Notes: generated by a model not told the origin, from the sequence alone. Positions 53,027-64,000 are shown, numbered from the stretch's first letter. The stretch is 64,000 bases of DNA from Phymatolithon calcareum (GCA_977006965.1 OZ345353.1:992001-1056000); one strand, 5' to 3'. Translations and numbers: made by a program.

Positions 53027-53377
53027 AAATGCAAGCTCTTTGCGCACGGTCAGCACGTCATGCAGGATGTGCTGTGTGTCAGCGGTTTATGCGCCACAGC
53101 GTCGCACGTTGTCAAGCTGACATCTGCGGTCGAGCGAGATGGGGAAAGACTAATGACGATGGATGCGGCATGTAAACAAGAAGACGTGTGCTCTAGGGAG
53201 AAGATGCTTGTGAACACATGCCTTGACAGCGGCGTTGAGCCAAGCGCACTATTTAAGAACGACGTACGGATATCTCTCACGCAGTTTGGCAACGAAAGCC
53301 CCATATTTCTACAGAAGCTTGCAAACTATGTCCGCCGGCAAGCTCTTATCCTCGTTTCAATCTCTGCAATACATTAA

Positions 53378-54559
53378 GCTGTCAGTATAATTCAATATTA
53401 AAGCTACAGCAAACAACGGATAAACTCCCTGATTCCACCTATGGTACTGGCAGGTGAGCATTTTTGCATCGTTCTTGCAGTTGGGTTGGAAAGAGTCACA
53501 ACCATCCTCAGCGTTGTACTGGAAACAAGAGCTCAAAAATTGCAACTAATGGAGGTAGATTGGGGATATGTGTGGCCCAGGGTGATCAAAGAGGAGCCAG
53601 TACCAGCGTGTCGATTCACAGTCAGCAAAAATTATGTCCTATCGAGTCTAGAACATTCATGAAGGACGTATGACGTGGACCGACGCTTGAAGCCGGCTCA
53701 AACAGCGGGCGAGAACATTGCGTGGACGATGAACAAGATGATGATGATGATGATGCAAATCCCTGGCTGGGTCATACTTCCGTTGGCGCTGAGAGCGAGT
53801 CCTTGCTCGCTCACTGGACGTTGAGGAAATGCGCGTGGGGGGGGGGCGATCCGATTGAGCGGTCGACTGGTATGGTTGCTTCACTGTGCTGTTTAATATG
53901 AAGTATGCAGCGTTTGGACCACTGCATGGGGCTTGTAAGAGTCGTCGGGGAAGGACCAGAGGGCGCCCGCGTGGACTGAGTGGAAGAGACAGCTATAGAA
54001 GCATTTTCTGATATCAAATTGTGAGAAGTAGGGGCAACTACGTTGCCAATTGTTGAGAAAATGATGCAAATTGCAGCGGCTGTGCAAAGCTTCAGTTCCG
54101 CGTCCCGACCATAAGCCTCCTTCCGCTCCTGTGGTGCTAGTGAAGAAGATACGCAAAAAGGCTACGAGGCATCCCGACGGCATTATCTCTCGATAGGGCG
54201 CCATAGGATCGACACCGGGAGAGAGGACGGATACGCTAATCCGTGTGGCAATGTGATCTACTTCGCCGAGAGCGAAGTACATTATCGAGTGGTCGTGGAA
54301 AGCGGTCGAAGGCCCCAGGCCACAGAAGCGAGGGAAAGGAGAACGGAGATTAGTACAAGCTTGCGAGATGTGGTCACAAACTCGTCGAACACGTGCAAGC
54401 GCTTTGTCACGAGTGAGTGGAGCAGACACAATGACAGCGATTTATCGGTCCTGACGCTTCGAGGGGCGATCAGTTGGTCATCAGCCTTCTTCGATGTCCG
54501 TCCCGGCGCTATCAAAACACCATCTGACGCCTAACATACGGAAGGCGCAGTGCTCTGAT
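53378..54559. other. no supported gene; (ATG)n microsatellite and G-run
   Basis: A short GATGATGATGATGAT run (about 53730-53755) and a nine-G tract (near 53838) stand out. A 178-codon minus ORF (53893-54429) has no recognisable domain and overlaps plus ORFs; I treat it as unproven. Confidence 0.35.
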
Positions 54560-54569
54560 TGTCATAAGG

Positions 54570-54740
54570 GGATATTTGATGATTTTATTTTTGAGAGCTC
54601 CCAAAGCCTCACCTTGGAGTAACGGGGCAGCTCTTGCATAATCTCTACGCTATAGTCATCTGGCTGCTCAAAACGTTCTCGATTCGTAATTCTCTCCCAA
54701 CAAGAGCTCCTGTGAGTCTCTTGCACTCAAACTCAATTTC
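54570..54740 (-). mobile_element. LINE-A 3' fragment, TSD TGTCATAAGG
   Basis: TSDs lie at 54560-54569 and 54741-54750. It is almost identical to 50838-51010 of the large LINE-A, so the two are recent copies. Confidence 0.93.
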
Positions 54741-54750
54741 TGTCATAAGG

Positions 54751-55479
54751 AGACGCTCACATCATCCTGCATGCTTCCAACTTATCGGGATGGGACACAC
54801 TGTAAATTAATGCATTTTGGTCATGAACGAGTCGTGATGACCAGAATGGCTCTGAGAGTTTGTGTGACATCAAGCGCTTTGCGTTGTCATCTAAAGTGCC
54901 TTGGGTTGTCTGTTTTTACACGGGATTCGAATTGCTATTTGATTAAAACTGCTAAAATCGTAATGCCCTAAAGACGCTTGTGTGTGCAAAGTGCACGGTA
55001 TTGCTCAGCCGATTACGGGCTCCGACCTTGGAGATAAATGACCTTCTTCGGTTCGAAATAAATTGGATAGGTCCCTGTGAAGTTCTGAGAGAACTGCAGA
55101 AAATCAGGATCGTCTGCCGGCTATTAGATTTTGTGAACAAAATCACCTTGCTGATAGAGAGACGAGGTTGAAAGCAGGAAAATCAGGGGATGAAAACATC
55201 TGTTGATGGATTGGTCAATGACATGATGAAATAAACGGAGCCGATTTCTTCTACTACTGCACGAGACGATGGTCCCCAGCTCAAATGGAGGCGTTCTTCC
55301 AAAAGTGGTTTGACCTTTGTACTGAATGCGAGTCCAAAATGTCGTGATTGGGTACGTCCTTAAGCGTAATTTTAGCGCAACAGTTTGCATGGTAATTAAT
55401 ACCATTATTCCCAGCTTTTGTAATCTTCTATGTTTCAATATTAGTTGCAGTACTAGCAGAAACAAATAAGCGGAAGAAC
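54751..55479. other. no gene recognised
   Basis: Only short, overlapping ORFs are present. Confidence 0.3.
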
Positions 55480-55620
55480 ATGAAGAAGAAGTGGGAGATT
55501 TATATAAAAGTTACCAACGCATCTGCAGATGCTTGGGGCAACTTTTCGGAGGCCATACGACCACCGACAGGGTCGAATGCGACTCGATCTGGTGGACTAC
55601 CAAAACCTACCTCTGTCCCA
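55480..55620 (-). mobile_element. SINE-B subfamily copy
   Basis: The tail matches SINE-B; its body (GTGGTCGTATGGCCTCCG region) matches the older copies in the R repeats (11850, 40835), so this is a separate subfamily. Confidence 0.65.
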
Positions 55621-55749
55621 TAATTGGTTCCAGAAGCGGAAGCGAAAATTAGTAACTGGCTATAATGTAGAGAAGCCTGCTATTTGTTTTTCACTATTTT
55701 GAAATGTGTAGTTTAGAAGAGGCTTTATTTTTAGGAGAACTTTTTACCT

Positions 55750-56020
55750 TGATTCAGGTTGTCGCAAGTGAGGACTGCTTGAAAACCTGAAATCACCGCG
55801 CGCCACAGAGCAGTTGAGTAGTTTTCCCCCTCGAGGTCCTGAAGAAGATGAGAGATGGGTTTTGTTGTCCGCTGAATCGTGTTACACAAACAAAAAAAGA
55901 AACTCTTCTTTAGACAGAATCCAGCCGAAACCTCTTGGCGCTAGGAAACTTACCCCAAGCGTCAGCAGATGCGTTCGTAAGTTTTAAACAAAATCTTCCT
56001 CTCTTCTTCTTCTTTATTTT
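55750..56020 (+). mobile_element. SINE-B, near full length
   Basis: It is colinear with 9330-9590: GTGAGGACTGCTTG, CCTGAAATCACCGCG, CCCCCTCGAGGTCCTGAAG, AAAGAAACTCTTCTTTAGAC, CAAGCGTCAGCAGATGCG. Confidence 0.75.
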
Positions 56021-56229
56021 AAGTCGTTGATTACCTATGTTTACGGACACAGCCGAGCACGACATCTTGGGATCTCATTCATGGCGAAAATACAACTACT
56101 TTCGGAGAAATGTCTCCATTTTTAACCTGATCAATGCCTTTGACGTTATCGTAAGCAACCTATAAATACAGTTAAGAGTAGTACATACATACGAGTTCTC
56201 AACATTTTGCTTCGATCTTAATTGCGCAT

Positions 56230-56445
56230 GTGTGTTCAAAAAAATTCATCCAAGGCAGTGGCATTCACTGTAACGGCGAGCATCATGATGTGCTTGTGAA
56301 AGTCGTTTGCTGCGGCAAGAGTTTTTATCTTGTTTGTCAACGTCATCCTGCAGATAGCAATTCTCAATGCGCCTTGCCTCTAGTTATTGCCAAAGCTCAT
56401 TTTCAATCCAGAAATGACGTTTGTGATTGTCAGGCTTGTGTTTAG
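56230..56445 (+). CDS. small Cys/His-rich ORF, unrecognised
   Basis: The ORF is 71 codons with seven cysteines and several histidines (GIHCNGEHHDVLVKVVCCGK, CQRHPADSNSQC, ending CDCQACV). It could be a zinc-binding or disulphide-rich exon. No signal peptide is in this frame. Chance is possible. Confidence 0.25.
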   Translation: MCSKKFIQGSGIHCNGEHHDVLVKVVCCGKSFYLVCQRHPADSNSQCALPLVIAKAHFQSRNDVCDCQACV

Positions 56446-57099
56446 CAGTCGACTCTCTTGCGGAACATTTGCGACTTTATCTGTTTTCAGATCTGAAAGA
56501 CTTAGGTTTCTCTCGCTGTTTCAGAAATCTCGCAATTTCTCTCGATAAGTATACTTGTTTTGAATTTTCACGCTATAATCGCAGCATTTTATAAGGGGTA
56601 TAAATGAAGAAAAAATGTATTCAGTGCAATGGTGAACGTTCTCGAAAAACTCCATAGAAAGAAAGAAATAGTCAGTCATAATAATTGCACAAAGTGCTCT
56701 TTCGAGTTGCAATAATCACGAACTGAAAGATCATTCAATATGATGATTTTGCACTCACGCTTCTCCTTCAATAGAGCTTGAGAAGACCATCGAACTATAG
56801 GAGTGCAACACGTCATGTTGAAGCTTATTCGTCGCTCTGCCAACTTGGTCAAAGGGCAGAGTTCCGTTCGCCAACAACTTAACCGCATCTCACAGACGTG
56901 CTGTGAAGTATCTGTTGAGATTATTTGTAAAACGCTTCCTGCAATTTCGGTTTCCTGTGCACAAACTGCGGTGGTAAATGTTGGAAGCGCTCAGGCTGCA
57001 ATAGAGGCAAGGGAACACAAGGTATAGAATCTCTCAGAGATAAGATTTTCTCTCCCTTTTTAGCTTGGACAGTTGGGACGAACGACAACAATTCTTTTT
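56446..57099. other. no gene recognised
   Basis: Short ORFs only, none supported. Confidence 0.3.
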
Positions 57100-57720
57100 C
57101 CGCGAAGTTCAAACCATTGATCTAGCAAGCGAATGGACAAAGGATCTGAAGTTTGTAGTATGAACGAATTTGGGAGCAGTGCTGGTCAAATTGGAACTAT
57201 ACTCACACAGCGGTCATCTCATTACTTGCGCTTCGCGGTACCTCTTGAGAAAGTTGATAAGCTTCATTAATACGGTCGAGATAGAAGCGGAATTTTGTAA
57301 TGGCGCAGTTGAATTCCATCATAGCTTCTTGTGCTGCTTTGGTGAAGGGGCGTGTGCCTCGAATCCTCAACCAAGCTCCATAGTTGTCATTAGAGAAGAA
57401 AACCCTTCGACGGTGCTGATTATCTCTCCATTCACTAGTTGCAGGACATAACTCAACAATTGCTTGCCACGAAGGAAAGCTTGTAACATGACTCAAAACG
57501 ACAGCTCCAGATCAGATACATTCACATAGCAGTTTCTCTATTGATATGCTGTGTTGGCGGTCTACGGTCATCCTGGTTGACTTTCAGTTTTTTCTTCGGA
57601 TTCAAATTCAAGATTGTGGTGTTGAGCTTTCTTGGTAAATTTCGTTCAGGTCGTGTTTGGGACGACATGAAAAAAAACATCCGTTCCAACGAGGTTGTGG
57701 TAGTTAATATTTTCTTAAAA
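57100..57720 (-). pseudogene. PWWP paralogue 4, decayed
   Basis: The minus frame 57496-57203 reads VTSFPSWQAIVELCPATSEW, then RRVFFSNDNYGAWLRIRGTR, TKAAQEAMMEFN, clearly the family's PWWP domain with the core motif changed to PSWQ. Farther on PLCEYSSNLTS.APKFVHT survives in another frame; the middle and C-terminal parts are missing. Upstream similarity to the other units reaches about 57720. It is older than copies 1-3. Confidence 0.85.
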
Positions 57721-58355
57721 ATACAATTTCAAGGAACGCAGAAGAACGATTATCAAACAATCGAAGCAGGGACGAAGACGAATGTCCCAAGCCTCGAAGA
57801 GCAAAGGCACACAATGAACCACGTATAAAATAAGGTTTGACCGCAGCACCGTTCGGCCGCACGACCATCCGTTTCAACGAGTGTCCTGGATATTGTCATA
57901 CCCAACTCGAAGCCCGCAGTAACCGCCACAAGAGCTGGTCCAGCGGCGACCAGCACTGAACCGAAATCAAATGTATCGGAAGACACCTAGCTCAGGATCA
58001 TAGCATCTGCCAAACAGTGAGCTCACGCATCTCAACGGCGAGAAACGAAAGTGCATCCGTGCAACATCCGCATCCGTCCGCTCGACCGCATCGAGAAATC
58101 GTTTCTTTTGTTCTTCCGCGACAAAGTGTGCACTCACAGCCCTTGTCTCGCATCTCCAACATGGAACCAAGGCGCTCTATTATCCGTACTCGGGCAAACT
58201 TGCGGATGTCGGCCGCTGCCGGCCAACCCGATCTGGGCGGTGATAACTCGATCCGGGGACATCAAGCGCGCGCCCGAGCCAGGCTTACTCGAGGTGTGCA
58301 CAATGATGGCAGCTCAGGTCTATGAGCCGGAACAAATCAAAGTCGCCCAAGAAGA

Positions 58356-59554
58356 ATGCACGATGACCCGCCGCCGCCTTCACCATCCTTAATAGCATAT
58401 GGGAACACTGTAGACATCGATGTCCTCGATCTGGTGAAGCTTTCCGCCGCGAAGTTAAAAGATATCTACGATTCTGCCCCCGACGCTCTGAAATTAGCTT
58501 CAAGACCCCGAGGTAGCGCCTTACTCCACGTTATACTGAAAATGAGAGATGATCTGATAAGGGACGCCAGCCCCGGTGGTATTCCATCTCAAGACAAAGA
58601 CGACCTAAACAAGATCATCGACATGAATCCAGAAGATATCGAGAAAATGGCTCAAGATGATCCGTCCGGTTTGCACTCCTTTCTCCAGCACGGACTAAAC
58701 GCTGATAGAACTCTGTCTCCTCGATCCTTGAACAACACCGACGGCTACTAGCTCGCTTTTGTCGCCGTATCCTGGAAACTCCAGCTGGCAGAAGAAACAT
58801 TGGAAGTCGTAAAACAAGCTCAAGATGAAGAGGAAGCAAACAATTCCAATCTCTTGCTGTCATATCCAAAGCGCAGAACAATTCAGTTCAATGATGACGT
58901 AGAAGAATTTGAGCCCACTTCCCCACCGGAAAAGCGTTTAAGATCACCGAAATCGGAGGTGTTAGACTTGGATCTCGAATTGACGAAGCTTCGAATACGG
59001 GTTTTCGTTCCGGGCTCGGAGGAAGCACGCCCCTACTTCCGAGTCAGCTTCCCATGTACCCCGGGCGCGCTCATTGCAGCGAGCTTCTCCGCGTTCAACC
59101 AATTATGGGTCCATCAATTCTTTATTCACTAATGTGCGGTGGAACGAATGTGGAAACATACGTCCTCAACCGCCCGTACTGGTCCCGAGACACAATTTCT
59201 GCTGCGGAAATGGAAGCAGTAACGCTCGGAAGGATTTTTCATCTGAATCTTTTGAGATACCCGTCAATGAAAGAAGCCGTAGAGAGCTGTCCATGGATGG
59301 AGGTCGCCCTGAGGCGCTTGTACTGCATCCTGAAAGTCGAAGAGAGCTTCGTGAAGGACAGAACGATCAAGAAATCGGCGCTCTGGAGTCGCGTCACTCC
59401 CATGCTAGAAGCACACCCTACCCAGACTCTCTCAGTGCCGGCCTTGGACACCCTCGTAACTCAGCAATTCGCAAGCGCAGTCAAATCTCGCAGCGCTCTT
59501 CACGCATGGGGGAAGAAACGGCGTGGACAAGACGACGAGAAGCCAAAGAAATAA
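58356..59554 (+). pseudogene. gag-like region of the DIRS element
   Basis: Frame 58356-59132 (one TAG at 58749) encodes an acidic/helical protein (LVKLSAAKLKDIYDSAPDAL, RRTIQFNDDVEEFEPTSPPE). It continues in a second frame to 59554 (TYVLNRPYWSRDTISAAEME, ending GKKRRGQDDEKPKK). Its position before the RT, not motifs, suggests gag. Confidence 0.55.
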
Positions 59555-59559
59555 TGCCA

Positions 59560-61662
59560 CGAAATTCATCTTCCAAGGAGAGGACATTCCCACTGCGTAT
59601 AGAAAGCAATGCAAATACCAACCAAGGCAAGTCAATCGCTGAAGCATTGAATTATCTATATTTTGGGAAAGAAATCCATTCATTGAAATCTTCAATTGAG
59701 TCTCCCTCCTCCTCTAGAACACAAAGATCAATAATTGAGAGACTTGCAAGCTTTTACGAAAATCTCGGAGTCGATGTTGAGCAAAACATCTCTCGTCCGC
59801 AACAGGCGCCAATCGAAAACGGAAACAATGGAAAAATCCATCAGACTGGGAATCATGGCAATGCATGACAGAATTACTTGGAGCCCTATCGCCGGGGCTT
59901 CCAGAGGCGATTTTAAGCCCATCGACGTCTCGAAAGTAGATCTTCCTGCTCGGAGTGTAGGGGGAGATAATTTTTGGGTTGAAAAACTACCCTCCGAAGT
60001 CGCATCTTACTTTACCGGCTCAAACCACCGTTGGCTCATGGACCCTGTACGTCTCGCCCTCTCAGAAAACTCTTCTATTCCGGACGCGAAAGTGCACTGC
60101 AAACCAGGTCACTACGCACGTGTGCTGGAAAAGCACATACATCAAACAAGCTATCATGGTCACGTATCTCGCTCGAGACTGAAACCTACGCTCATTTAGC
60201 GGATACGCTGACAATGCCGTAATTCGCCATTGTCAAGGACGAGAAAAGAGACAGGATGATCAGCTGGCCCAGAGTTCAGAACGAGTTCATGCCGGACCCG
60301 CCTATACGGATTTACCAACTCCAGACTTATTCAACAATTTTCGAATCGACCCTAGCGCGATCCCAAAAGCAATCTTCTTCGATATATCCAACAGGTTCCA
60401 CAATATTCGGCTTCCTCGTACCCTCTCGAGATTTTTTCCACTGAAGTCTGTTGAATGCAGAATTCTTTCTCCGGAACTGCAAATAGCTTTGAAGGATCAC
60501 TTCAAATGTAACATCCATCCAAACGAGATCCTTAGGCCACTGCAGACAACTCTTCCAATGGGATTTAAGTGGGCTGTATTCATAGCCCACACTTTTGCTC
60601 AAGCATGTATCAAGAATGCTTTCAAAACGTTTTTGGAAACTCCTCTCGGCGAGAGCATCAAGGAAAAGCTTCCTGTAAAGCTCTGCATATTGAACCGCCA
60701 GGACAAGGAAATTAAGGTTCAAGAAAGGAGATGTCTTGGTGCTTCATATAATCGATGATGTCAACGCTGTGTGCCTCGGCTGGCCACAGAGGGCTGTCGT
60801 CGCGCTGAACAAATGTTTCAAAAAGGAGTTTGACAACAACTTTCTACCGCGAAATGAGAGATAATCAATTCCTATCGACGCAGTAGAAGAAGATGTTATG
60901 CCTTTTATAGGGTGGATATGGTTTTTACGCAAGGGTATACTGCGACCTAACCAACGGAAGCTGGCTTACGCGGTCCGTGAATCTAAGGCGATAATAGCCA
61001 CGGAACGCATAGACCCGGATGCACTTCGCCGCGCCCTTGGACGTCTCATATGGATAGCACTCGGGGCTCGCCCTTTGTTGTCGGCGCTTTTGTATTGTTT
61101 TCACATATCTTCAGGATCAAGTTCGAACTCTCCATCGCTCACATTAGCGACAAAACGCGAGCTGCTCACCTTCATACGGGCGATTCCACTGTCATATGTG
61201 CCTTTGAAGAGACCCGTTTGGACCACAGTGGTTGCTTTCAACGCCTCAAACACCGCTGCCGGTGTCGCGTATACTCATACTTCTACATCAATGGTATCAT
61301 CAATGATGAAAATTCTCGAAACAAACCAGAGTCCACTCGTAAAGGCTAGAGTTGCGGCTTTCGTGAAAGGACAGAAATGGAAAACTGCCTTCACGCATAT
61401 CTGGAAGCGCCATGAGCACATAAACGTGCAAGAAAGTCACGCAGCAGTTCTGGCTGTTGAGTGGTGCGTTGGTTTTCCAATAACTAGCCACCGGGTGCTG
61501 TTATTATCAGACTCTACGGTTGCCATAGGGTCACTACTCAAAGGGCGATCGTCATCTCCCCGGCTCGCATTACCCTGTCGCCGTTTTGCGGCCTTATCAC
61601 TTGCACACGACATTAACGTTAACGTTTTGCACGTGCCTACCGACATTAACCCCGTCGACTGA
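59560..61662 (+). pseudogene. reverse transcriptase-RNase H of the DIRS element
   Basis: RT blocks in order: an N-terminal part at 59735-60199 (VASYFTGSNHRWLMDPVRLA), then in another frame IFFDISNRFHNIRLPRTLSR (first Asp) near 60375, LPMGFKWAVFIAHTFAQACI (60555), and after a shift near 60735 LHIIDDVNAVCLGW (catalytic Asp pair). A TAA at 60862 interrupts before 60898-61662, which carries RNase H: VVAFNASNTAAGVAYTHT (first Asp replaced by Asn), INVQESHAAVLAVEW, VLLLSDSTVAIGSL, VPTDINPVD. At least three lesions make it defective. Confidence 0.82.
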
Positions 61663-61667
61663 CACTC

Positions 61668-63032
61668 ATGTCCTGGTCAGCGGGAAATATGAAAAACATT
61701 TCACCTGCCTTGCATGCTTACATTACAAGAAGGCACCAAAGCATCCAGCACCGCATACAAAAGCTCAGACGGAAATCCAGAATGGCTTCTGCACGCTACA
61801 CTTGCACAATCGTTGGCACTCATGGACCACAGCAGCGCCTCAACCGAGATCTCCGCCACGAAAGCTTCTACAAAAACCACCCTCTTATCGCAGCTACTCT
61901 TGCTCCAGCTACCCAAGTCAAGTACGAAAAGGCCTTTTCAACCTTCAAAAGTGCTGTATCAAGCATACCGTCCGATCTCGACGAACTGGACGAAGTCCTT
62001 CTAAACTATGTAGAAGAAGTACACGACAACGATCCATCTCCCGGAAAGCGGCAAGAGATATCAAATCTAATTTCCCACCTAATGATCGTTGACCCACGCC
62101 TCAAGACTCAATTGCATCAAGCCAAACTTGCCATTCGCGGATGGACACGACTAGTTCCACCTCGATCTGCACTTCCGCTGACAAAGCAGGCAATGCTAGC
62201 TTTTGTTCAGCATTTGGTATCCACAGATAACGTAAGCATTGCTGTCGCGCCCGCCGTGTCTTGGGGAGCATATTTGCGGGCTTCAGAAGCTCTGAAGTTG
62301 CAATGGAACGACCTCGCCCTTCCCGGTGATTTCAGGATTGCACATTTTGGTCCAGATGTAGCCGGGATTAACATTCACGATGCAAAAACAGGCCCCTTAC
62401 AGTTTAGCAAGATCAGAGATCCAGTCGTTTTAATGCTTTTATTCACATTCGCGCGGGCGAGAGGCACAGACTCCAGAATGTTCCCAACAACCTACTCAAA
62501 ATATCTCTCTGTTATTCGGAACACAGCAAAATTCTTCGGGCTTCCGCAAAGCCTAACACCTCATTCCGCAAGAATAGGCGGGGCGCTTCATGATTTTTGC
62601 AACAAGGATGATGCGACAACTGTTGCTCTGCATGGCCGATGGTCATCAATCCGCACACTGCGTCGGTACTTGACAAACGGCAGAGCCCTCGTCATGGACG
62701 CGGCAGGATCGCCGCAGAGCAGAGACCTTCTATCGCTCTATGCAGAGAGATGCAGATCTCTTATTAGAAGATGTGAATCGTTTTCAAAAATTAGTGAGAA
62801 AAACCAAATCTCTCACGTATTACGTCGGGTCGCAGGATACCGTGAACAACGTCATTTAGTTGTGCTAAATCTGTGTCTACGACGACTCTCATACGTTTCA
62901 TCTCGTGGAAAGCACGAACAATCCCTTCGCGAGCAGTGTCTGATCGGAGAAAGTTTTCGCGCAAAGACAGTCTCGACTTTTTGGCGTATGAGTCGGGCGA
63001 ACAGGCTTGTTTTTGCTTATGTAAGATCTTAA
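61668..63032 (+). CDS. tyrosine recombinase of the DIRS element
   Basis: The ORF is 454 codons and open. The catalytic set is visible: Arg in SWGAYLRASEALKLQW, H-x-x-R in LTPHSARIGGALHDF, Trp/His box HGRWSSIRT, and Tyr in LRRYLTNGR. These residues act in strand exchange to insert the circular or linear DNA copy without making a TSD. It starts 6 bp after the RNase H stop, in another frame, as expected for DIRS gene packing. The C-terminal ~80 residues after VMDAAGSP look unlike the family and may be read-through past a lost stop. This is the least damaged gene of the element. Confidence 0.85.
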   Translation: MSWSAGNMKNISPALHAYITRRHQSIQHRIQKLRRKSRMASARYTCTIVGTHGPQQRLNRDLRHESFYKNHPLIAATLAPATQVKYEKAFSTFKSAVSSIPSDLDELDEVLLNYVEEVHDNDPSPGKRQEISNLISHLMIVDPRLKTQLHQAKLAIRGWTRLVPPRSALPLTKQAMLAFVQHLVSTDNVSIAVAPAVSWGAYLRASEALKLQWNDLALPGDFRIAHFGPDVAGINIHDAKTGPLQFSKIRDPVVLMLLFTFARARGTDSRMFPTTYSKYLSVIRNTAKFFGLPQSLTPHSARIGGALHDFCNKDDATTVALHGRWSSIRTLRRYLTNGRALVMDAAGSPQSRDLLSLYAERCRSLIRRCESFSKISEKNQISHVLRRVAGYREQRHLVVLNLCLRRLSYVSSRGKHEQSLREQCLIGESFRAKTVSTFWRMSRANRLVFAYVRS

Positions 63033-63199
63033 GAACATCACCTGAGAAAAGTGATAAAGTCAAGAACACATGCCATCTCAGCAAAGCGTTCACCGGAATG
63101 CTTGAACAGAAATTATTTTCTCGCGTCGTCAGGACAATTGCGTGAAAGACGCACAGCGTGCAATAATAACAGGCGGTGCTACACAAGGATTGTGGGCGA

Positions 63200-63560
63200 G
63201 TACGATGCGCAATGATTAGCGTGCGATACGCGGAAAACTTCTGCATGTCCGTGCCCAGTGTAAGCGCTTCGTAAGGAAGAAACCGTACCATTCGCCGGTG
63301 TGAGAGACGAAAGCTTCATTCCTGCCCAAGAACTTTCTTGGCAAAGTAAGCTCCACGTTTTTCTTCGCATGCGATATGCGAGAACACCATTCGTGCCTGA
63401 GCGCAGAAGTTTGAGATAATGGCACATTCGCAAAGTTCTTGGCGTGTGATACGCTAGAACATCATTCGCGCCTGCTCGGCATAAGTTTTTTCATTAAGAA
63501 TTAACTCCAACGTTCTTGGCGTGCGAGTTGCCAAGAAAGAATTCCTGTCCGATCGACAGG
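63200..63560. repeat. three to four degenerate ~90-bp repeats after the DIRS genes
   Basis: Units share GTTCTTGGCGTGYGATACGC, AGAACAYCATTCGYGCCTG and a following AAGTTT (near 63205, 63345, 63435, 63510). They may be part of the DIRS 3' region. Confidence 0.5.
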
Positions 63561-64000
63561 TTCTACCACGAGGAAAAACGTTCTAAATACACAATGCGCG
63601 AGGCGAAAAGCAAAGTACAGCACGAGGCTTTGTCGCCCCGCGCGCCAAAGGCGAGACAAATATCTGCTCAAAACCCCTGCGTATTCGCAATCGGTGGGTG
63701 GGAAGCGGAAGTCCAGGGTTTGACCAGGTCAAACTCTGCATGGAGCTCCTCAGATGCACTGGGCCAGGCCCGGCAGCATTATAGGATGCGATATCCTAGA
63801 GGGCTCCACCCGCCGACCACACATTACCGACACAGCTTTATTGCGTTCACTAATGTTCTGAAGTTCTGGCACATAGCGGAGATCGAGATAATATTATTAT
63901 TATAGATCCAACAACCCGTGTCAGAAGTTTCCAATGATATGAAGCGCAGGCGAAGGTGCGATGGTTGAAGTTGAAGTGCTTCAACATTTTATGAAGAAGA
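63561..64000. other. no gene recognised
   Basis: A 129-codon plus ORF (63516-63905) overlaps the repeats and lacks motifs. GGTTTGACCAGGTCAAAC (63716-63733) is a small palindrome; GGTTTGACC also occurs at 57833, possibly a DIRS terminal relic. Confidence 0.3.

Larger units (their letters stand above)
50223..53377 (+). pseudogene. secreted cysteine-rich protein gene split by LINE-A
   Basis: The ATG at 50223 starts MASLGGTRSSSHFSLLLMLT, a signal peptide cleaved near PFGVHG/C, followed by a cysteine-rich mature part (CLYKNQC, GSCVPVDV, KNC). A frame change near 50480-50504 leads to DCYMKYGQVCAVWLGLFGVA, then ICPHLFKHPAKGVISCP and an acidic linker, ending VRLTPKCKIF at 50837. After the LINE-A insertion the same frame resumes at 53027 (PKCKLFAHGQHVMQDVLCVS) and runs to ISAIH-stop at 53377. 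The 16-bp TSD is the CKIF/CKLF codons. The family is unrecognised; an extracellular role is inferred from the signal peptide and cysteines. The allele is disrupted unless the LINE is spliced out. Confidence 0.7.
57800..63150 (+). mobile_element. DIRS-like tyrosine-recombinase retrotransposon, decayed
   Basis: The order is gag-like region, RT, RNase H, tyrosine recombinase, all on the plus strand, as in DIRS/Ngaro elements; no integrase or LTR pair is visible. Exact ends are not determined. I could not find inverted termini or an internal complementary region with confidence. The 3' side merges into the repeats at 63200-63560. Confidence 0.8.

Noticed and set aside
53893-54429. 178-codon minus-strand ORF
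   Set aside because: No motif, overlaps competing plus ORFs, and no promoter or poly(A) support. Length alone is not enough.

Overview
The window reads as nuclear DNA of a eukaryote. It has long coding-poor stretches, AATAAA-type 3' ends, no ribosome-binding sites or operons, and dozens of non-LTR retroposon insertions with 8-18 bp target-site duplications (TSDs). It also holds hAT DNA transposons with 8-bp TSDs and a DIRS-type tyrosine-recombinase retroelement. I cannot place the species. A protist or alga with few introns would fit, but nothing here is diagnostic. No rRNA, tRNA, CRISPR array or prokaryotic gene cluster was recognised.

Layout. (1) 0.2-1.6 kb: a bacterial-type FAD-linked (berberine-bridge-like) oxidase with one frameshift. 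(2) 2-4.8 kb: a TA-flanked inverted-repeat transposon and LINE fragments. (3) 5.4-8.2 kb (minus), 23.0-25.7 kb (plus) and 36.6-38.5 kb (minus): three copies of a duplicated unit carrying a PWWP-domain gene, with a decayed fourth copy at 57.1-57.7 kb (minus). (4) 8.4-22.5 kb: LINE, SINE-like and hAT debris, including a LINE inside a LINE that also carries a 29-bp tail-only insertion. (5) 26.2-28.9 kb: LINE remains and a non-autonomous hAT holding a cluster of large palindromes. (6) 29-36 kb: LINE pieces plus one plausible compact host gene at 34.46-34.99 kb. (7) 39-47.7 kb: LINE remains, one copy split by a hAT transposon with recognisable transposase, TIRs and TSD. (8) 50.2-53.4 kb: a secreted cysteine-rich protein gene split by a nearly open LINE reverse-transcriptase copy. 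(9) 57.8-63.5 kb: a decayed DIRS-like element with gag-like region, RT, RNase H and a largely intact tyrosine recombinase.

The same few retroposon families recur. Working names used here: LINE-A to LINE-H and SINE-B for a short retroposon ending near TTTAAATAAA; 'tail' means a copy truncated to the element's 3' end. Several insertions can be proven inside the window because a paralogous copy keeps the empty site. The best candidates for new biology are the PWWP gene family, the R repeat (three decayed copies of an unrecognised coding sequence), the palindromic hAT, and the ultra-short tail-only retroposons.
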